A DNA stretch of 64,000 nucleotides from Paremcibacter congregatus. GTDB lineage: Bacteria; Pseudomonadota; Alphaproteobacteria; Sphingomonadales; Emcibacteraceae. The notes below the pieces were generated by a model. It had not been told where the DNA came from and did not search any database. It worked only from the letters and a program-made list of their open reading frames with translations. The position numbers and the translations under genes are program-made. The stretch spans positions 1,643,501 through 1,707,500 of the forward strand of contig NZ_CP041025.1 of the NCBI RefSeq assembly GCF_006385135.1, in the 5' to 3' direction. Each line of letters opens with the position of its first letter. Within the stretch, counting starts at the first letter, position 1. This document shows positions 55,798 through 64,000 of this stretch, piece after piece.

Positions 55798-56370
55798 TTG
55801 GAAGATCTTCCGGATGAACCGCTTATGATCCGCATCGGCGATGGGGATACAACTGCTTACAAGATGCTGGTTGACCGGCACCTGCAGCCTTTTCTGGCTT
55901 TCGCCACCCGGGTGACAGGCGACAGAAGCGAGGCCGAGGATGTGATGCAGGAAGCTTTTGTTCGGGTCTGGAAGACGGCAGGCCGCTGGGATATGAACCG
56001 CAATACCCGATTTACGACCTGGTTCTATCGGGTGGTGATGAATTTATGCATCGATGTGAAACGCAAACGTAAGCCAACATCGGATTTTGATGAGGCATTT
56101 GATGTGCAATCAGAGGGGCCGTTGCCGGATGACATGCTGCGGGACAAACAAAAAGCGGCTCATATATCCGCCGCGTTGAGCCAGTTGCCGGAACGTCAGA
56201 GAATGGCTGTCACGTTATGTTATTTGCAGGAATTGGGCAATCGGCAAGCGGCGGATATATTGGAGGTCAGTGTCGGAGCTGTTGAATCCCTGCTGGTGCG
56301 GGGCCGAACCCGGCTGGCAGAAATTCTGGCAGCGGAAAAAGACGATCTTCTGAAGGAGAGTGTAGGATGA
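55798..56370 (+). CDS. ECF-type RNA polymerase sigma factor
   Basis: A 190-residue alternative sigma factor with region 2 (about 28-95: RHLQPFLAFATRVTGDRSEA, EDVMQEAFVRVWK and the -10-reading TTWFYRVVMNLCIDVKRKRK) and region 4 (about 125-180: LSQLPERQRMAVTLCYLQEL, NRQAADILEVSVGAVESLLV). The start is TTG at 55798 with AAGGA 11 bases upstream; an ATG at 55825 is the alternative. It overlaps the next gene by four bases, which in turn overlaps a metal-sensor-like gene, so the three form a signalling unit. Confidence 0.9.
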   Translation: MEDLPDEPLMIRIGDGDTTAYKMLVDRHLQPFLAFATRVTGDRSEAEDVMQEAFVRVWKTAGRWDMNRNTRFTTWFYRVVMNLCIDVKRKRKPTSDFDEAFDVQSEGPLPDDMLRDKQKAAHISAALSQLPERQRMAVTLCYLQELGNRQAADILEVSVGAVESLLVRGRTRLAEILAAEKDDLLKESVG

Positions 56371-56714
56371 GTGACAAGAGACTGGATCATTATCTGGAGG
56401 TTTTTCGGGTGGAAACAAATATTGAGCCATCCCGGGCGCTGATGGATAAAATCATTGGCATCCCGCAGTCTGAGTGCGTTAGGTCTGAACAAGCAGGATT
56501 TTTTAATCTATGGCGTTTTTTTGATGGTCTTGTGCCGCGTGCCTTGGGATGGGCGCTGACGGGATGTCTTGGATTGTATCTTGGCTTGTCCTCCGGGAAT
56601 CAGCCACAGCAGGAGCAGGCATTCCCGCTTGATGAAAATTACTATATTTACGGGCAGGTGCAGGTTCTTCTTTCGGAAGAACTGGTTCTTGAGGATGAGG
56701 AAGGCGATAAATGA
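56367..56714 (+). CDS. small single-pass membrane protein, possible anti-sigma factor
   Basis: A 115-residue protein without a recognised domain. The N-terminal 50 residues (LDHYLEVFRVETNIEPSRAL) are soluble and charged, one transmembrane helix follows at about 56-76 (PRALGWALTGCLGLYLGLSS), and an acidic tail ends EELVLEDEEGDK. Position immediately after an ECF sigma factor, with four-base overlaps at both ends, and the bitopic layout suggest an anti-sigma factor; this is inference. No zinc-binding HxxxCxxC motif of the ZAS type is present. Confidence 0.6.
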   Translation: MSDKRLDHYLEVFRVETNIEPSRALMDKIIGIPQSECVRSEQAGFFNLWRFFDGLVPRALGWALTGCLGLYLGLSSGNQPQQEQAFPLDENYYIYGQVQVLLSEELVLEDEEGDK

Positions 56715-57178
56715 CGGATATGCTTAAAAAAATCAGGTGGTTGAACGTTGTTTTATTCTTTTCTCTCGCGTTGAATTTTTTTGTTGCGGGGTATCTGGCC
56801 TCCGATACGAAGGTTCTGCACCGATTTCACAAACATAAATCAGAGCATAAGCGCCCCGAACTGATGATGGTGGATTATTTTCCCAAAACACAACGTCGGG
56901 AGATTAAGGCCTATATGGCTCTTAACCGGGATAAGTTCAAAGCCAGTAAACGGACCCTGTTTAAAAACCAAAAAGAAATTCTGAACCTTATTGGGGCGGA
57001 AACGTTGGATGAAGCAGCATTGCGGCGGGCTTTTCAAGAACAGCAGGCCGGATATAACCAGTTCCAGACGGAGCTAAATGAGGTTCTGATCCGGGTGATT
57101 ATGGGGATGGATGTTGAGGCCCGCAAGAAAACCCAGGAACGGGGGAAAAGAGCACACGAAAGACGAAAAGACCGCTGA
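56711..57178 (+). CDS. periplasmic heavy-metal-sensor/Spy-CpxP-like protein
   Basis: A 155-residue protein with an N-terminal membrane anchor (about 10-30, LNVVLFFSLALNFFVAGYLA) and a helical, highly charged periplasmic part of the Metal_resist type (YFPKTQRREIKAYMALNRDK, AALRRAFQEQQAGYNQFQTE). His/Lys-rich FHKHKSEHKRPE (about 40-51) may bind metal. Together with the ECF sigma factor and the small membrane protein it resembles metal-responsive sigma modules such as CnrYXH, but identity of the inducer is unknown. Confidence 0.7.
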   Translation: MTDMLKKIRWLNVVLFFSLALNFFVAGYLASDTKVLHRFHKHKSEHKRPELMMVDYFPKTQRREIKAYMALNRDKFKASKRTLFKNQKEILNLIGAETLDEAALRRAFQEQQAGYNQFQTELNEVLIRVIMGMDVEARKKTQERGKRAHERRKDR

Positions 57179-57360
57179 TCTTTAGCCTTCCCTTGGGGGA
57201 AAATGGGCGGGGTGCCGTGATTCACAACGCGATCACTCGCTTCAGGCGGGGGTAAGGGAAAAGAGAATATTAACGACTTGGTGGCGAATTTATGCTAAAA
57301 TCACGGATTATATCTCTTTTCATGTAAAAATAGTTTTGTACGTCAAGAGGTTAAGGAGTT

Positions 57361-57996
57361 TTGATGGTTTCTGGCGTTTCAGCAGTCCAGCCACATTTTT
57401 TTTCCCCGCCCGCGAAAAAGCCGGCGGAGGCTACAGCTGCGCCCGACAAAAACAAGCCGGCAGAGCAAGGGCCGACGACTGAGGCGACTCTGGGAGAGTT
57501 AACCGAAGAAGAAAAAATTCTCGTTGAGAAGCTCAAGAAAACGGACCAGGAAGTTAAGGCGCATGAACAGGCCCACAAAAATGCAGGGGGCCAATATGCC
57601 GGGTCGGCGAGTTTCACCTATCAATCAGGCCCTGATGGCAAGCGCTATGCAGTTGGCGGTGAAGTGCCAATTGATATTTCACCTGTCGCGGGGGATCCTC
57701 GCGCCACCATCGCTAAAATGTCGGTGATCATCGCTGCCGCTTTGGCGCCGGCGCAACCGTCCGGACAGGATCGCAGTGTCGCGGCCCAGGCCAGTGCGGC
57801 CCGCGCAGAAGCCCAGGCCGAATTGAATGCAGCACCGGAGGAGGGCGCTGTCCCAGAAGACGGGGCAGAAGAGGATTCTGGCTCAGCTGTGGCAACAGGC
57901 CGTGTCAATAGCTCTGGTTTGGCGGCCTATCAGGTATCTTCTCAGGCGCAAAGTCCGGAAACAACCTCCGGGCGAATTCTTAACTTTATCAGTTGA
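57361..57996 (+). CDS. putative metalloprotease, CJM1_0395/SprA-related family
   Basis: A 211-residue protein with a Pro/Lys/Ala-rich N-terminus (1-55), then the family core at about 58-140: LVEKLKKTDQEVKAHEQAHK, NAGGQYAGSASFTYQSGPDG, KRYAVGGEVPIDISPVAGDP. HEQAH matches the zinc-protease HExxH pattern. An Ala/Gln/Glu-rich tail follows. No signal peptide is evident. Function is unknown; the name rests on the family motif only. It is monocistronic, with a possible terminator about 180 bases after its end. Confidence 0.75.
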   Translation: MMVSGVSAVQPHFFSPPAKKPAEATAAPDKNKPAEQGPTTEATLGELTEEEKILVEKLKKTDQEVKAHEQAHKNAGGQYAGSASFTYQSGPDGKRYAVGGEVPIDISPVAGDPRATIAKMSVIIAAALAPAQPSGQDRSVAAQASAARAEAQAELNAAPEEGAVPEDGAEEDSGSAVATGRVNSSGLAAYQVSSQAQSPETTSGRILNFIS

Positions 57997-58301
57997 AGAA
58001 TAAATTGGCGCAATCTTAAGATTTATTTTTCCATTCAAGGTGTTGGGTTGTTTTTCTCTCCTGCCGTAAAAAAGAGCATTTTTCTTGCGGTTAATCATTC
58101 CTTATTAATTACCCCTTATATTCAAAAACAATTCTATGATCGTAAGCTGTGGATTTATATGATGTTATGCTTTTGAAAAGCCAGTAATCAAGGTTTGTAT
58201 TTCGCCTTGGTTGCGGCTTTTTTAGCTATTCAGTGATAATCCTTAAGATTGTATATTTTGTTGCTATATGGAACGCTTAAGAGGAAGAACTGAGTTTCAT
58301 T
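57997..58301. other. 305-bp intergenic region
   Basis: Between the metalloprotease and the sensor kinase. It contains a two-part hairpin followed by six T (58178-58223) and A+T-rich DNA before the kinase start. No open frame or RNA gene was recognised. Confidence 0.5.
58178..58223 (+). terminator. possible terminator upstream of the sensor kinase gene
   Basis: AAGCC (58178) pairs with GGCTT (58215) and CAAGG (58189) with CCTTG (58205), giving a stem with internal loops, followed by T to 58223. It is far from the preceding gene, so assignment is uncertain. Confidence 0.45.
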
Positions 58302-60164
58302 ATGAATAAAAAAGTCTCCCATATCTTCGATAATGCGAAGTTAAAGACGTTACTTTATGTGATGATGTTGTTCATGGGGTTGAGCTTTCTTGGGGTGCAT
58401 TTTTATACCATCAATAAATATTCCGCTTTTATTAATGAAGCCGTGCAGAAAAAACAATACAGCATTATCAAGACGTTGGTTCAGGAGCGGTTGATTTCTC
58501 ACCATTTGCTGGAAGTAAAACTTTTCACGGATAAAGTCGTGGCGGATCCGTTGTTCCGCAATGCTTTTGTCACTGAAGACCCTCTTGATGTTGAACAACA
58601 GCTCAGTCAGGCAATTCGTTTGTCTAAATCCTTTAGTGATCACCTCGATATTCTTGAAGTAAGAGCTTTAACTTCTCAGTATAAGCTATTGGGTGCGCGG
58701 AAAATTAAGGATGGTGGTACTCTTTCGATACAGAGGATGATGACAGAGCATGCAGTGTTGTCGCCGGGTCAAATGCTTCAAACCCAAAGTTATTATATTT
58801 CCACCACTGAGGGGAACCCCGTTCATATTTTGATGCACCCTGTGGGGAATAGTGAGATGAATTATGGTTATCTGATGGTGATCACCTCGCCGCTTGCCAG
58901 TTTGCAGGGGATGGGACAGTATTTGGATGCTGAGATTGATGTAAAAAATCTTGCGGGCGAAATCATTCTCCCCAGTGATTTTAAACTGGATCATCTGATA
59001 GAGGCTCGTCCGGGTACGGCGCATGGGGTAGCTCAAATGGATATTCCCATTACGGTTTATGACGGAATTCCGTTTTTGAACATTGTTGTGCGTTTTGATA
59101 ATCATGCGGAAGTCAATAAACTCAATAGCCTGAAATCCTTTAGTTTGCTTGTCGCAATCACAGGCGTCTTTTTGTCCTGGTATATTGTTTCATATGTTTT
59201 GAACATCAGCATGTTTCGCAGAATTATGGAAATTTCACAGACCTTGGCACAGGTGGTCAAAGGAAAGTCAGGGGTGCAGCTACCCAGAAGACGTGATGAT
59301 GAACTCTCCGTCTTAAGAGAACAGCTTGGCAACGTGGTCGCCCATGAAAAGGACCGCAACAGGTTAACGAAAGAACTTGTCATTGCCCGTAAACAGGCCG
59401 AGGTTTCCAATTTGGCGAAATCGGAATTTCTCGCCAATATGAGCCATGAATTGCGGACGCCGTTGAATGCGATCATTGGCTTTTCTGAAATTATGACCTG
59501 CGATTATCTGGCCAAGGATCTGGAAAAAAAATATAAGGAATACGCGTTTGATATTCGGGACAGCGGTATTCATTTATTGAATATTATTAATGATATACTG
59601 GATCTTTCCAAAATTGAATCCGGCAGTATGATTTTGTCGACGGGGGCGGTTAATGCCTATGACGTGATTTCAAATTCACTAAAACTCGTTATGGTCATGG
59701 CAAAAGAAAAGCATTTATCTATTGAGAATAATACGCCGGACGGCTTGCCGGATATTATCGTTGATGAACGGATGGTGCGCCAGGTTCTGATTAATATTCT
59801 GACAAATGCTGTTAAGTTTACACCTGATGGCGGTAATATTGTCATTTCCGCAGGTGTTGAACAGGACGGACAGTTTTGCATTGCCGTGTCTGATACCGGC
59901 ATAGGAATTGAAGCCGATAAGCTGGAAAGCGTTATGTCGCCCTTTAATCAGGTGGATGAAACCTACTCACGGGAACATCAGGGAACGGGGCTCGGTCTTT
60001 CGCTTGTGAAATCCTTTATGGAACTGCATGGCGGGTCCTTCAGACTAGAAAGCATTTGGGGCGTAGGAACCACGGCCTTTCTTATTTTTCCGAAAACCTG
60101 TGTTCAGCCCGCGTCTTCCAAAGGCGTATTGCACGATGAACCAAAGGTTGTCAACGGCACTTGA
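58302..60164 (+). CDS. membrane sensor histidine kinase
   Basis: A 620-residue kinase. Two membrane helices (about 14-36 and 278-303) bracket a periplasmic sensor domain of about 240 residues with no recognised ligand motif. A HAMP-like linker (about 305-360) leads to HisKA with His382 in [20 protein letters not shown] and an ATPase domain with N box [14 protein letters not shown]1 DTGIGIE and G2 [12 protein letters not shown]. No receiver domain or partner regulator is adjacent. It converges on the hybrid kinase nine bases away. Confidence 0.88.
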   Translation: MNKKVSHIFDNAKLKTLLYVMMLFMGLSFLGVHFYTINKYSAFINEAVQKKQYSIIKTLVQERLISHHLLEVKLFTDKVVADPLFRNAFVTEDPLDVEQQLSQAIRLSKSFSDHLDILEVRALTSQYKLLGARKIKDGGTLSIQRMMTEHAVLSPGQMLQTQSYYISTTEGNPVHILMHPVGNSEMNYGYLMVITSPLASLQGMGQYLDAEIDVKNLAGEIILPSDFKLDHLIEARPGTAHGVAQMDIPITVYDGIPFLNIVVRFDNHAEVNKLNSLKSFSLLVAITGVFLSWYIVSYVLNISMFRRIMEISQTLAQVVKGKSGVQLPRRRDDELSVLREQLGNVVAHEKDRNRLTKELVIARKQAEVSNLAKSEFLANMSHELRTPLNAIIGFSEIMTCDYLAKDLEKKYKEYAFDIRDSGIHLLNIINDILDLSKIESGSMILSTGAVNAYDVISNSLKLVMVMAKEKHLSIENNTPDGLPDIIVDERMVRQVLINILTNAVKFTPDGGNIVISAGVEQDGQFCIAVSDTGIGIEADKLESVMSPFNQVDETYSREHQGTGLGLSLVKSFMELHGGSFRLESIWGVGTTAFLIFPKTCVQPASSKGVLHDEPKVVNGT

Positions 60165-60173
60165 GAGGCCTGG

Positions 60174-61931
60174 TCAGTAGGCTTTAATAAGCGTATTGTT
60201 GATCACGGTCCTGAGTTTTGCCGGTAGAATGGGTTTATGCAGTAAAACATGGCCGCTTCTCCTGGCCTGCAACATGCGATCCTTGGCGGTATCGCCGGTG
60301 ATGATCACGGCAGGAACCGATTTTTTCAATTTCTTATTGATTGCGGATATCGCTTCTGCGCCGGTGCGCATTTCCCGCAATCGAAAATCGGTGATGATCA
60401 TGTCCGGGCAAAAATCATGATGACTGAGGTACTGCAAAGCCTCGGTTTCCGCCTCAAAAGGAACAACTGTATGACCCCAGTTTTCCAGCAAGGTTGACAT
60501 GGCGTCGAGAGCATCCCTTTCATCATCAATCAGGATGATATTTCCCGTTTCCAGTTTCAGATTAAAGTGTTGACTGAGACTGTCGGGGATGGACGGTCTT
60601 TTATGTGAACGGGGCGCCGATACATAGAAACTGGTTCCTTTGTTGATTTCCGAACGAACTTCGATTGGATGATCAAGCAGATCACACATGCCCTTGACGA
60701 TTGACAGACCAAGGCCCAGACCTTTATTCCGGTCGCGTTCCGGATTGGCGATTTGATAGTATTCCGCGAAAATATGGCCGATCAAATGTCCCGGAATCCC
60801 GATGCCGGTGTCGTGCACTTCAAATCTGATGTTTTTTCCCCGCCGGCGACAGCCGACAAGAATACGGCCCCCGGGTTTGGTGTACCGTAAAGCATTACTG
60901 ATCAGATTATTCAGAATGCGTTCGATCATATGGGCGTCACTGTTAATGATCAGGTCCCGGGCAACGATGTGAAGGTCGATATTCTTTTCCTGCGCCAGAG
61001 GCGTGAATTCAGACTTCAGGGCGGAAAAAATTGCTTCGACAGAAAGGGGGGTGGGGTGGGGTGTTAATATGCCGGCGTCAATCTTTGAAATATCAAGGAG
61101 ATCATTCAATTGTGCCCTCAGGTTATCAGAGGTGCGTTCGACCTTTTGCAGGAGAAGAGACTGATCTTCATCCGTGATTTCTTTCTTGAGTGTTTCAATA
61201 AAAAACCCCATTGCATGCAGAGGTTGGCGCAGATCATGGCTGGCGGCGGCTAGAAAAGAGGATTTGGCGTCCCGGGCGGAAATGGCTTTATCCTTTTCCT
61301 GTCGAAGTTTTCCAATCAATTCGTTTTTCTCAAACCTCAGGCGAATGGACTGAATCATGGAATTTTGAATCACAAGGCTGAAAGCCATATTGATCAACAG
61401 GAAAATCAGGCAGAAAATACTGGCAGAGATATGGATTTCGTCGCCATAGCTGAAATGCCGGAAGGCTAGGCCGCCCATTACCGGAATGGAGAAGGCAAAA
61501 TAGCAGGGAACGAAAGAGGATAACCCCGGTACGGACCCCGCGGTTATGCCGAAGAGAACCACCGTGAGAAACTGCATCACGGTCGGGTCTGCATACAGGG
61601 GAAAGAAAAAACCGACAGCTCCCCAGGCCGTGCCCGACCAGGCCGCAAGAAAAACATTAAAAAATGCCAGAAGGTCAAGGTCATACGTGTGGTGTTTCTG
61701 GGAAAAGAGCAGGATGATACGCAGCAGGGAAGGAAAGTTTACCAGAAACAACCAATTGATCAACATATCATGAGGGACGGTAGACCATAGGGTATAGGCC
61801 GTGAGTGTTGATATGATCAATACAATCACCAGGATGATCTTTATTTGCTGGGCGATGAGCGCCAGGCGTTCAGATAATATCTTCTTTTCGAGCGGAATAT
61901 CCGCTGTCATGGGCCCCATTTGTACCGTCAC
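60174..61931 (-). CDS. hybrid sensor histidine kinase with C-terminal receiver
   Basis: A 585-residue protein. The N-terminal 190 residues hold about six hydrophobic segments forming an integral-membrane sensor. HisKA follows with His232 in FLAAASHDLRQPLHAMGFF, an ATPase domain (NNLISNALRYTKPGG, DTGIGIP, GLGLGLSIVKGM) and a receiver domain from about 463 (NIILIDDERDALDAM) with Asp515 in MIITDFRLRE and Lys in LLHKPILP. The HDLRQPL type of H box marks a subfamily that often works with separate DNA-binding regulators. The first ATG at 61931 has a second in-frame ATG at residue 8. Confidence 0.88.
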   Translation of the reverse strand: MTVQMGPMTADIPLEKKILSERLALIAQQIKIILVIVLIISTLTAYTLWSTVPHDMLINWLFLVNFPSLLRIILLFSQKHHTYDLDLLAFFNVFLAAWSGTAWGAVGFFFPLYADPTVMQFLTVVLFGITAGSVPGLSSFVPCYFAFSIPVMGGLAFRHFSYGDEIHISASIFCLIFLLINMAFSLVIQNSMIQSIRLRFEKNELIGKLRQEKDKAISARDAKSSFLAAASHDLRQPLHAMGFFIETLKKEITDEDQSLLLQKVERTSDNLRAQLNDLLDISKIDAGILTPHPTPLSVEAIFSALKSEFTPLAQEKNIDLHIVARDLIINSDAHMIERILNNLISNALRYTKPGGRILVGCRRRGKNIRFEVHDTGIGIPGHLIGHIFAEYYQIANPERDRNKGLGLGLSIVKGMCDLLDHPIEVRSEINKGTSFYVSAPRSHKRPSIPDSLSQHFNLKLETGNIILIDDERDALDAMSTLLENWGHTVVPFEAETEALQYLSHHDFCPDMIITDFRLREMRTGAEAISAINKKLKKSVPAVIITGDTAKDRMLQARRSGHVLLHKPILPAKLRTVINNTLIKAY

Positions 61932-62064
61932 CTAAATTCCCCTTTTGATGCGCCATGTGAAGTGGTCACAGCTCACATCGGCAAGTCGTATACGACATGC
62001 CGTGAGGGGAATGATACCTGAAAAACAAGTATGAAGATATAGTCCAAACCTACTAGCCAGAAGC

Positions 62065-62095
62065 ATAAAACGGCCCCTGAAAAGGAGCCGTTTTA
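62065..62095 (-). terminator. terminator after pntB
   Basis: Reading leftward, AAAACGGCTCC and GGGGCCGTTTT pair around a short TTTTCA loop (62094-62067), ending in a run of T. It lies about 22 bases past the pntB stop codon. Confidence 0.8.
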
Positions 62096-62116
62096 CAGAG
62101 AATATGGGGCGTTACG

Positions 62117-63535
62117 TTACAACGCCTTGACGATGTTATCGACCATCTTTTTGGCGTCGGAAAACAGCATCATTGTATTGTCTCGGAAGAAAAGTTCATT
62201 CTGAACCCCCGCGTAACCGGAAGCCATGCCGCGTTTAACGAACAGAACTGTACCCGCTTTTTCCACATCAAGAACGGGCATGCCGTAGATGGGACTGGTT
62301 TTATCTGTTTTCGCCGCCGGGTTGGTGACATCGTTCGCGCCAATGACAAACGCAACATCGGTCTGGGAGAATTCATTATTGATGTCTTCGAGTTCAAATA
62401 CCTCGTCATAGGGCACATTGGCCTCGGCGAGCAGCACATTCATATGGCCAGGCATACGCCCGGCAACCGGGTGAATGGCATAGGAGACCTTGACGCCTTC
62501 CTCTTTGAGCACATCAACCATTTCCCTGAGGGCATGCTGCGCCTGGGCGACCGCCATACCATATCCAGGTACGATGATGACGGACCCGGCGTTTTTCATG
62601 ATAAAGGCAGCATCTTCCGCCGATCCCTGTTTCACGGGACGGGTTTCGACTTCGCCATTACCGGCCACGGCATCTTCGCCACCAAACCCGCCGAGAATGA
62701 CGCTGATGAAGGAACGGTTCATGGCCTTGCACATAATATAGCTCAGGATCGCGCCGGAGGAGCCCACCAGGGCGCCGGTGACAATCAGGGCGTTATTTTG
62801 CAGGGTAAAGCCGATACCGGCCGCCGCCCAGCCGGAATAGCTGTTGAGCATGCTGACCACAACGGGCATGTCAGCCCCACCGATGGGAATGATGATTAGA
62901 AAACCGATGATAAAGCTAAGACCGATGATCCACCACATGAGATCGAAGCCGACAATCGCCAATCCGTCGTTCAGGGCAAAGGCAAAAATCATACCGATAA
63001 TCGCAACACCGAGTGCCGCGTTAATCAAATGGCGTCCGGGCAGCATAATTGGCGCACCGGACATATTGCCGTTCAACTTGGCGAAGGCGATAACAGAACC
63101 CGAGAAAGTGATTGCGCCAATGGCCGCGCCCAGGCTCATTTCCACCCGGCTTGCGGCGAAAATTTTGCCCATGGCGTCAGTAATGCCAAAACCAGCGGGT
63201 TCCAGGAATGCCGCCGCGGCCACCAGAACGGCGGCCATGCCAACCAGAGAGTGAAAGGCGGCGACAAGCTGCGGCATGGATGTCATGGGAATCCGTAAAG
63301 CCGTAAGAATGCCGATAGCACCGCCGATGACGACAGCAATGGCAATCCACTCATAAGACACGATTTCCGGATTGGCCAGGGTGGTGACCACGGCGATCAC
63401 CATGCCGATCATGCCGTACATGTTGCCTTTCAGGGACGTTTCCGGCGAAGACAAACCGCGCAAGGCCATGATAAACAGAACGCCGGCCACCAGATAGGCG
63501 AGGGCGGTGAGGTCAGTGATATTTTGTACAGTCAT
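62117..63535 (-). CDS. pntB: proton-translocating NAD(P) transhydrogenase, beta subunit
   Basis: Couples proton entry to hydride transfer from NADH to NADP. From the ATG at 63535 (MTVQNITDLTALAYLVAGVL) it has 472 residues: about eight to nine membrane helices, then the NADP-binding domain III (about 290-472: VIIVPGYGMAVAQAQHALRE, HPVAGRMPGHMNVLLAEANV, VIGANDVTNPAAKTDKTSPI). The start is chosen because AAGGAGGGA lies directly upstream; an earlier in-frame start at 63640 falls inside pntAB. Ten bases separate it from pntAB. Confidence 0.96.
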   Translation of the reverse strand: MTVQNITDLTALAYLVAGVLFIMALRGLSSPETSLKGNMYGMIGMVIAVVTTLANPEIVSYEWIAIAVVIGGAIGILTALRIPMTSMPQLVAAFHSLVGMAAVLVAAAAFLEPAGFGITDAMGKIFAASRVEMSLGAAIGAITFSGSVIAFAKLNGNMSGAPIMLPGRHLINAALGVAIIGMIFAFALNDGLAIVGFDLMWWIIGLSFIIGFLIIIPIGGADMPVVVSMLNSYSGWAAAGIGFTLQNNALIVTGALVGSSGAILSYIMCKAMNRSFISVILGGFGGEDAVAGNGEVETRPVKQGSAEDAAFIMKNAGSVIIVPGYGMAVAQAQHALREMVDVLKEEGVKVSYAIHPVAGRMPGHMNVLLAEANVPYDEVFELEDINNEFSQTDVAFVIGANDVTNPAAKTDKTSPIYGMPVLDVEKAGTVLFVKRGMASGYAGVQNELFFRDNTMMLFSDAKKMVDNIVKAL

Positions 63536-63545
63536 CAGTCCCTCC

Positions 63546-63875
63546 TTATTTCTTTTTCTTATACATGGCGAGCATGCGCTGGGTGACGGCGAAACCGCCG
63601 AAGATGTTGACTGCGGCAAGGCCGATGGCAATGATGCCAAGGATCTTGGCGATGCTCATGTCCGCCGGGCCGGCCGCGACCAGAGCGCCCACGATAATCA
63701 CAGATGAAATCGCATTGGTTACCGCCATCAATGGGGTATGCAAGGCGGGCGTGACGCTCCATACCACATAATAGCCGACAAAGATCGCCAGCACGAAAAG
63801 AGACAGTTGCGACAGGAAGGGGCTTACGGATGCCGCCTGCAGGGCGGTCTCCGCAACAGGTGAGGTCATATCCAT
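63546..63875 (-). CDS. pntAB: NAD(P) transhydrogenase alpha subunit, membrane part (PntAB/alpha-2)
   Basis: Carries the membrane segment that in E. coli is fused to the end of PntA. From the ATG at 63875 (MDMTSPVAETAL) it has 110 residues with about three to four helices and the conserved HTPLMAVTNAISSVIIVGAL; the C-terminus is FAVTQRMLAMYKKKK. GGAGGAAA lies just upstream. An in-frame ATG at 63974 would lie inside pntAA and is rejected. The split alpha subunit is common in alphaproteobacteria. Confidence 0.95.
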   Translation of the reverse strand: MDMTSPVAETALQAASVSPFLSQLSLFVLAIFVGYYVVWSVTPALHTPLMAVTNAISSVIIVGALVAAGPADMSIAKILGIIAIGLAAVNIFGGFAVTQRMLAMYKKKK

Positions 63876-63876
63876 C

Positions 63877-64000
63877 TTAATTTCCTCCTTGATTTTGGGG
63901 TTTGAGCCGTTCATGGACGATTGCACCGTCCTTGGTAAGCAGGGTGCCGACGATAATCTCGTCTTGCCAGTCAATATTCAGGCTCTTGTTTCCGGCATCA
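63877..64000 (-). CDS. pntAA: NAD(P) transhydrogenase alpha-1 subunit, 3' end (cut by window edge)
   Basis: The last 41 codons of the NAD-binding subunit enter from the right edge: the frame reads NKSLNIDWQDEIIVGTLLTK, then DGAIVHERLKPQNQGGN and a TAA at 63879-63877. The EIIVGTLLTKDG and VHERL segments match the PntAA C-terminus. One base separates its stop from the pntAB ATG, so the three pnt genes are a single unit. Confidence 0.85.
   Translation of the reverse strand, partial: DAGNKSLNIDWQDEIIVGTLLTKDGAIVHERLKPQNQGGN

Overview
The window looks like a chromosomal piece of an aerobic alphaproteobacterium. The evidence is the gene order pdhA-pdhB-pdhC-lpd-lipA-ratA ... cinA(pncC)-pgpA-ispDF-dusB-ntrB-ntrC-ntrY-ntrX-trkA-trkH-hfq-hflX, an E1-beta subunit that carries its own lipoyl domain, a fused IspDF, a three-gene pntAA-pntAB-pntB transhydrogenase, and secG-pyrG-eno. 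A marine lineage of the Kordiimonadales/Emcibacterales/Sneathiellales type is a guess; nothing here fixes the genus. No rRNA, tRNA, CRISPR array, integrase or transposase was seen.

Layout. 1-6.2 kb: 5' part of parE (leftward), a divergent polysaccharide deacetylase, and a 1229-residue RTX-repeat protein with a lipobox whose central part is much richer in A+T than its ends. 6.2-9.7 kb: trpE and a PpiD-type chaperone, leftward and overlapping. 9.9-14.2 kb: tpiA, secG, pyrG, eno, closed by a good terminator. 14.3-15.7 kb: a small ArsR/ABM/NIPSNAP cluster. 15.9-23.0 kb: ftsB, the whole pyruvate dehydrogenase complex, lipoyl synthase and ratA.

23.0-30.5 kb is an accessory stretch placed between ratA and cinA. 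It holds a membrane-anchored XRE regulator preceded by five 11-bp phased repeats; glutaminase and fumarase; a PEP-CTERM exported protein with a textbook sigma-54 promoter and an upstream palindrome; a nucleotidyltransferase-HEPN fusion; a 114-bp palindromic repeat; and an A+T-rich orphan with a PD-(D/E)XK nuclease signature. 30.5-32.7 kb: pncC, pgpA, ispDF (leftward). 32.9-45.7 kb: dusB, the two nitrogen-related two-component pairs NtrBC and NtrYX, the Trk potassium system, Hfq, HflX and an inositol-monophosphatase-family enzyme, mostly overlapping or closely spaced. 45.7-48.9 kb: mazG and a coupled pair of saccharopine dehydrogenases (LYS9-like and LYS1-like).

49.2-52.4 kb: iron storage (ybaN, bfr, bfd with a Fur-box promoter), an ArsC-family reductase and a MATE exporter. 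52.7-55.6 kb: korA-korB, a ferredoxin-type 2-oxoacid oxidoreductase. 55.8-57.2 kb: an ECF sigma factor, a membrane protein and a Spy/CpxP-like metal-sensor protein, all overlapping. 57.4-61.9 kb: a SprA-type metalloprotease and two convergent histidine kinases. 62.1-64.0 kb: the pnt operon, cut by the window end.

The core themes are central carbon metabolism, nitrogen/potassium regulation and iron storage. The regions most worth following up are the 23.6-30.4 kb accessory stretch, the RTX gene, and several phased or palindromic regulatory arrays.
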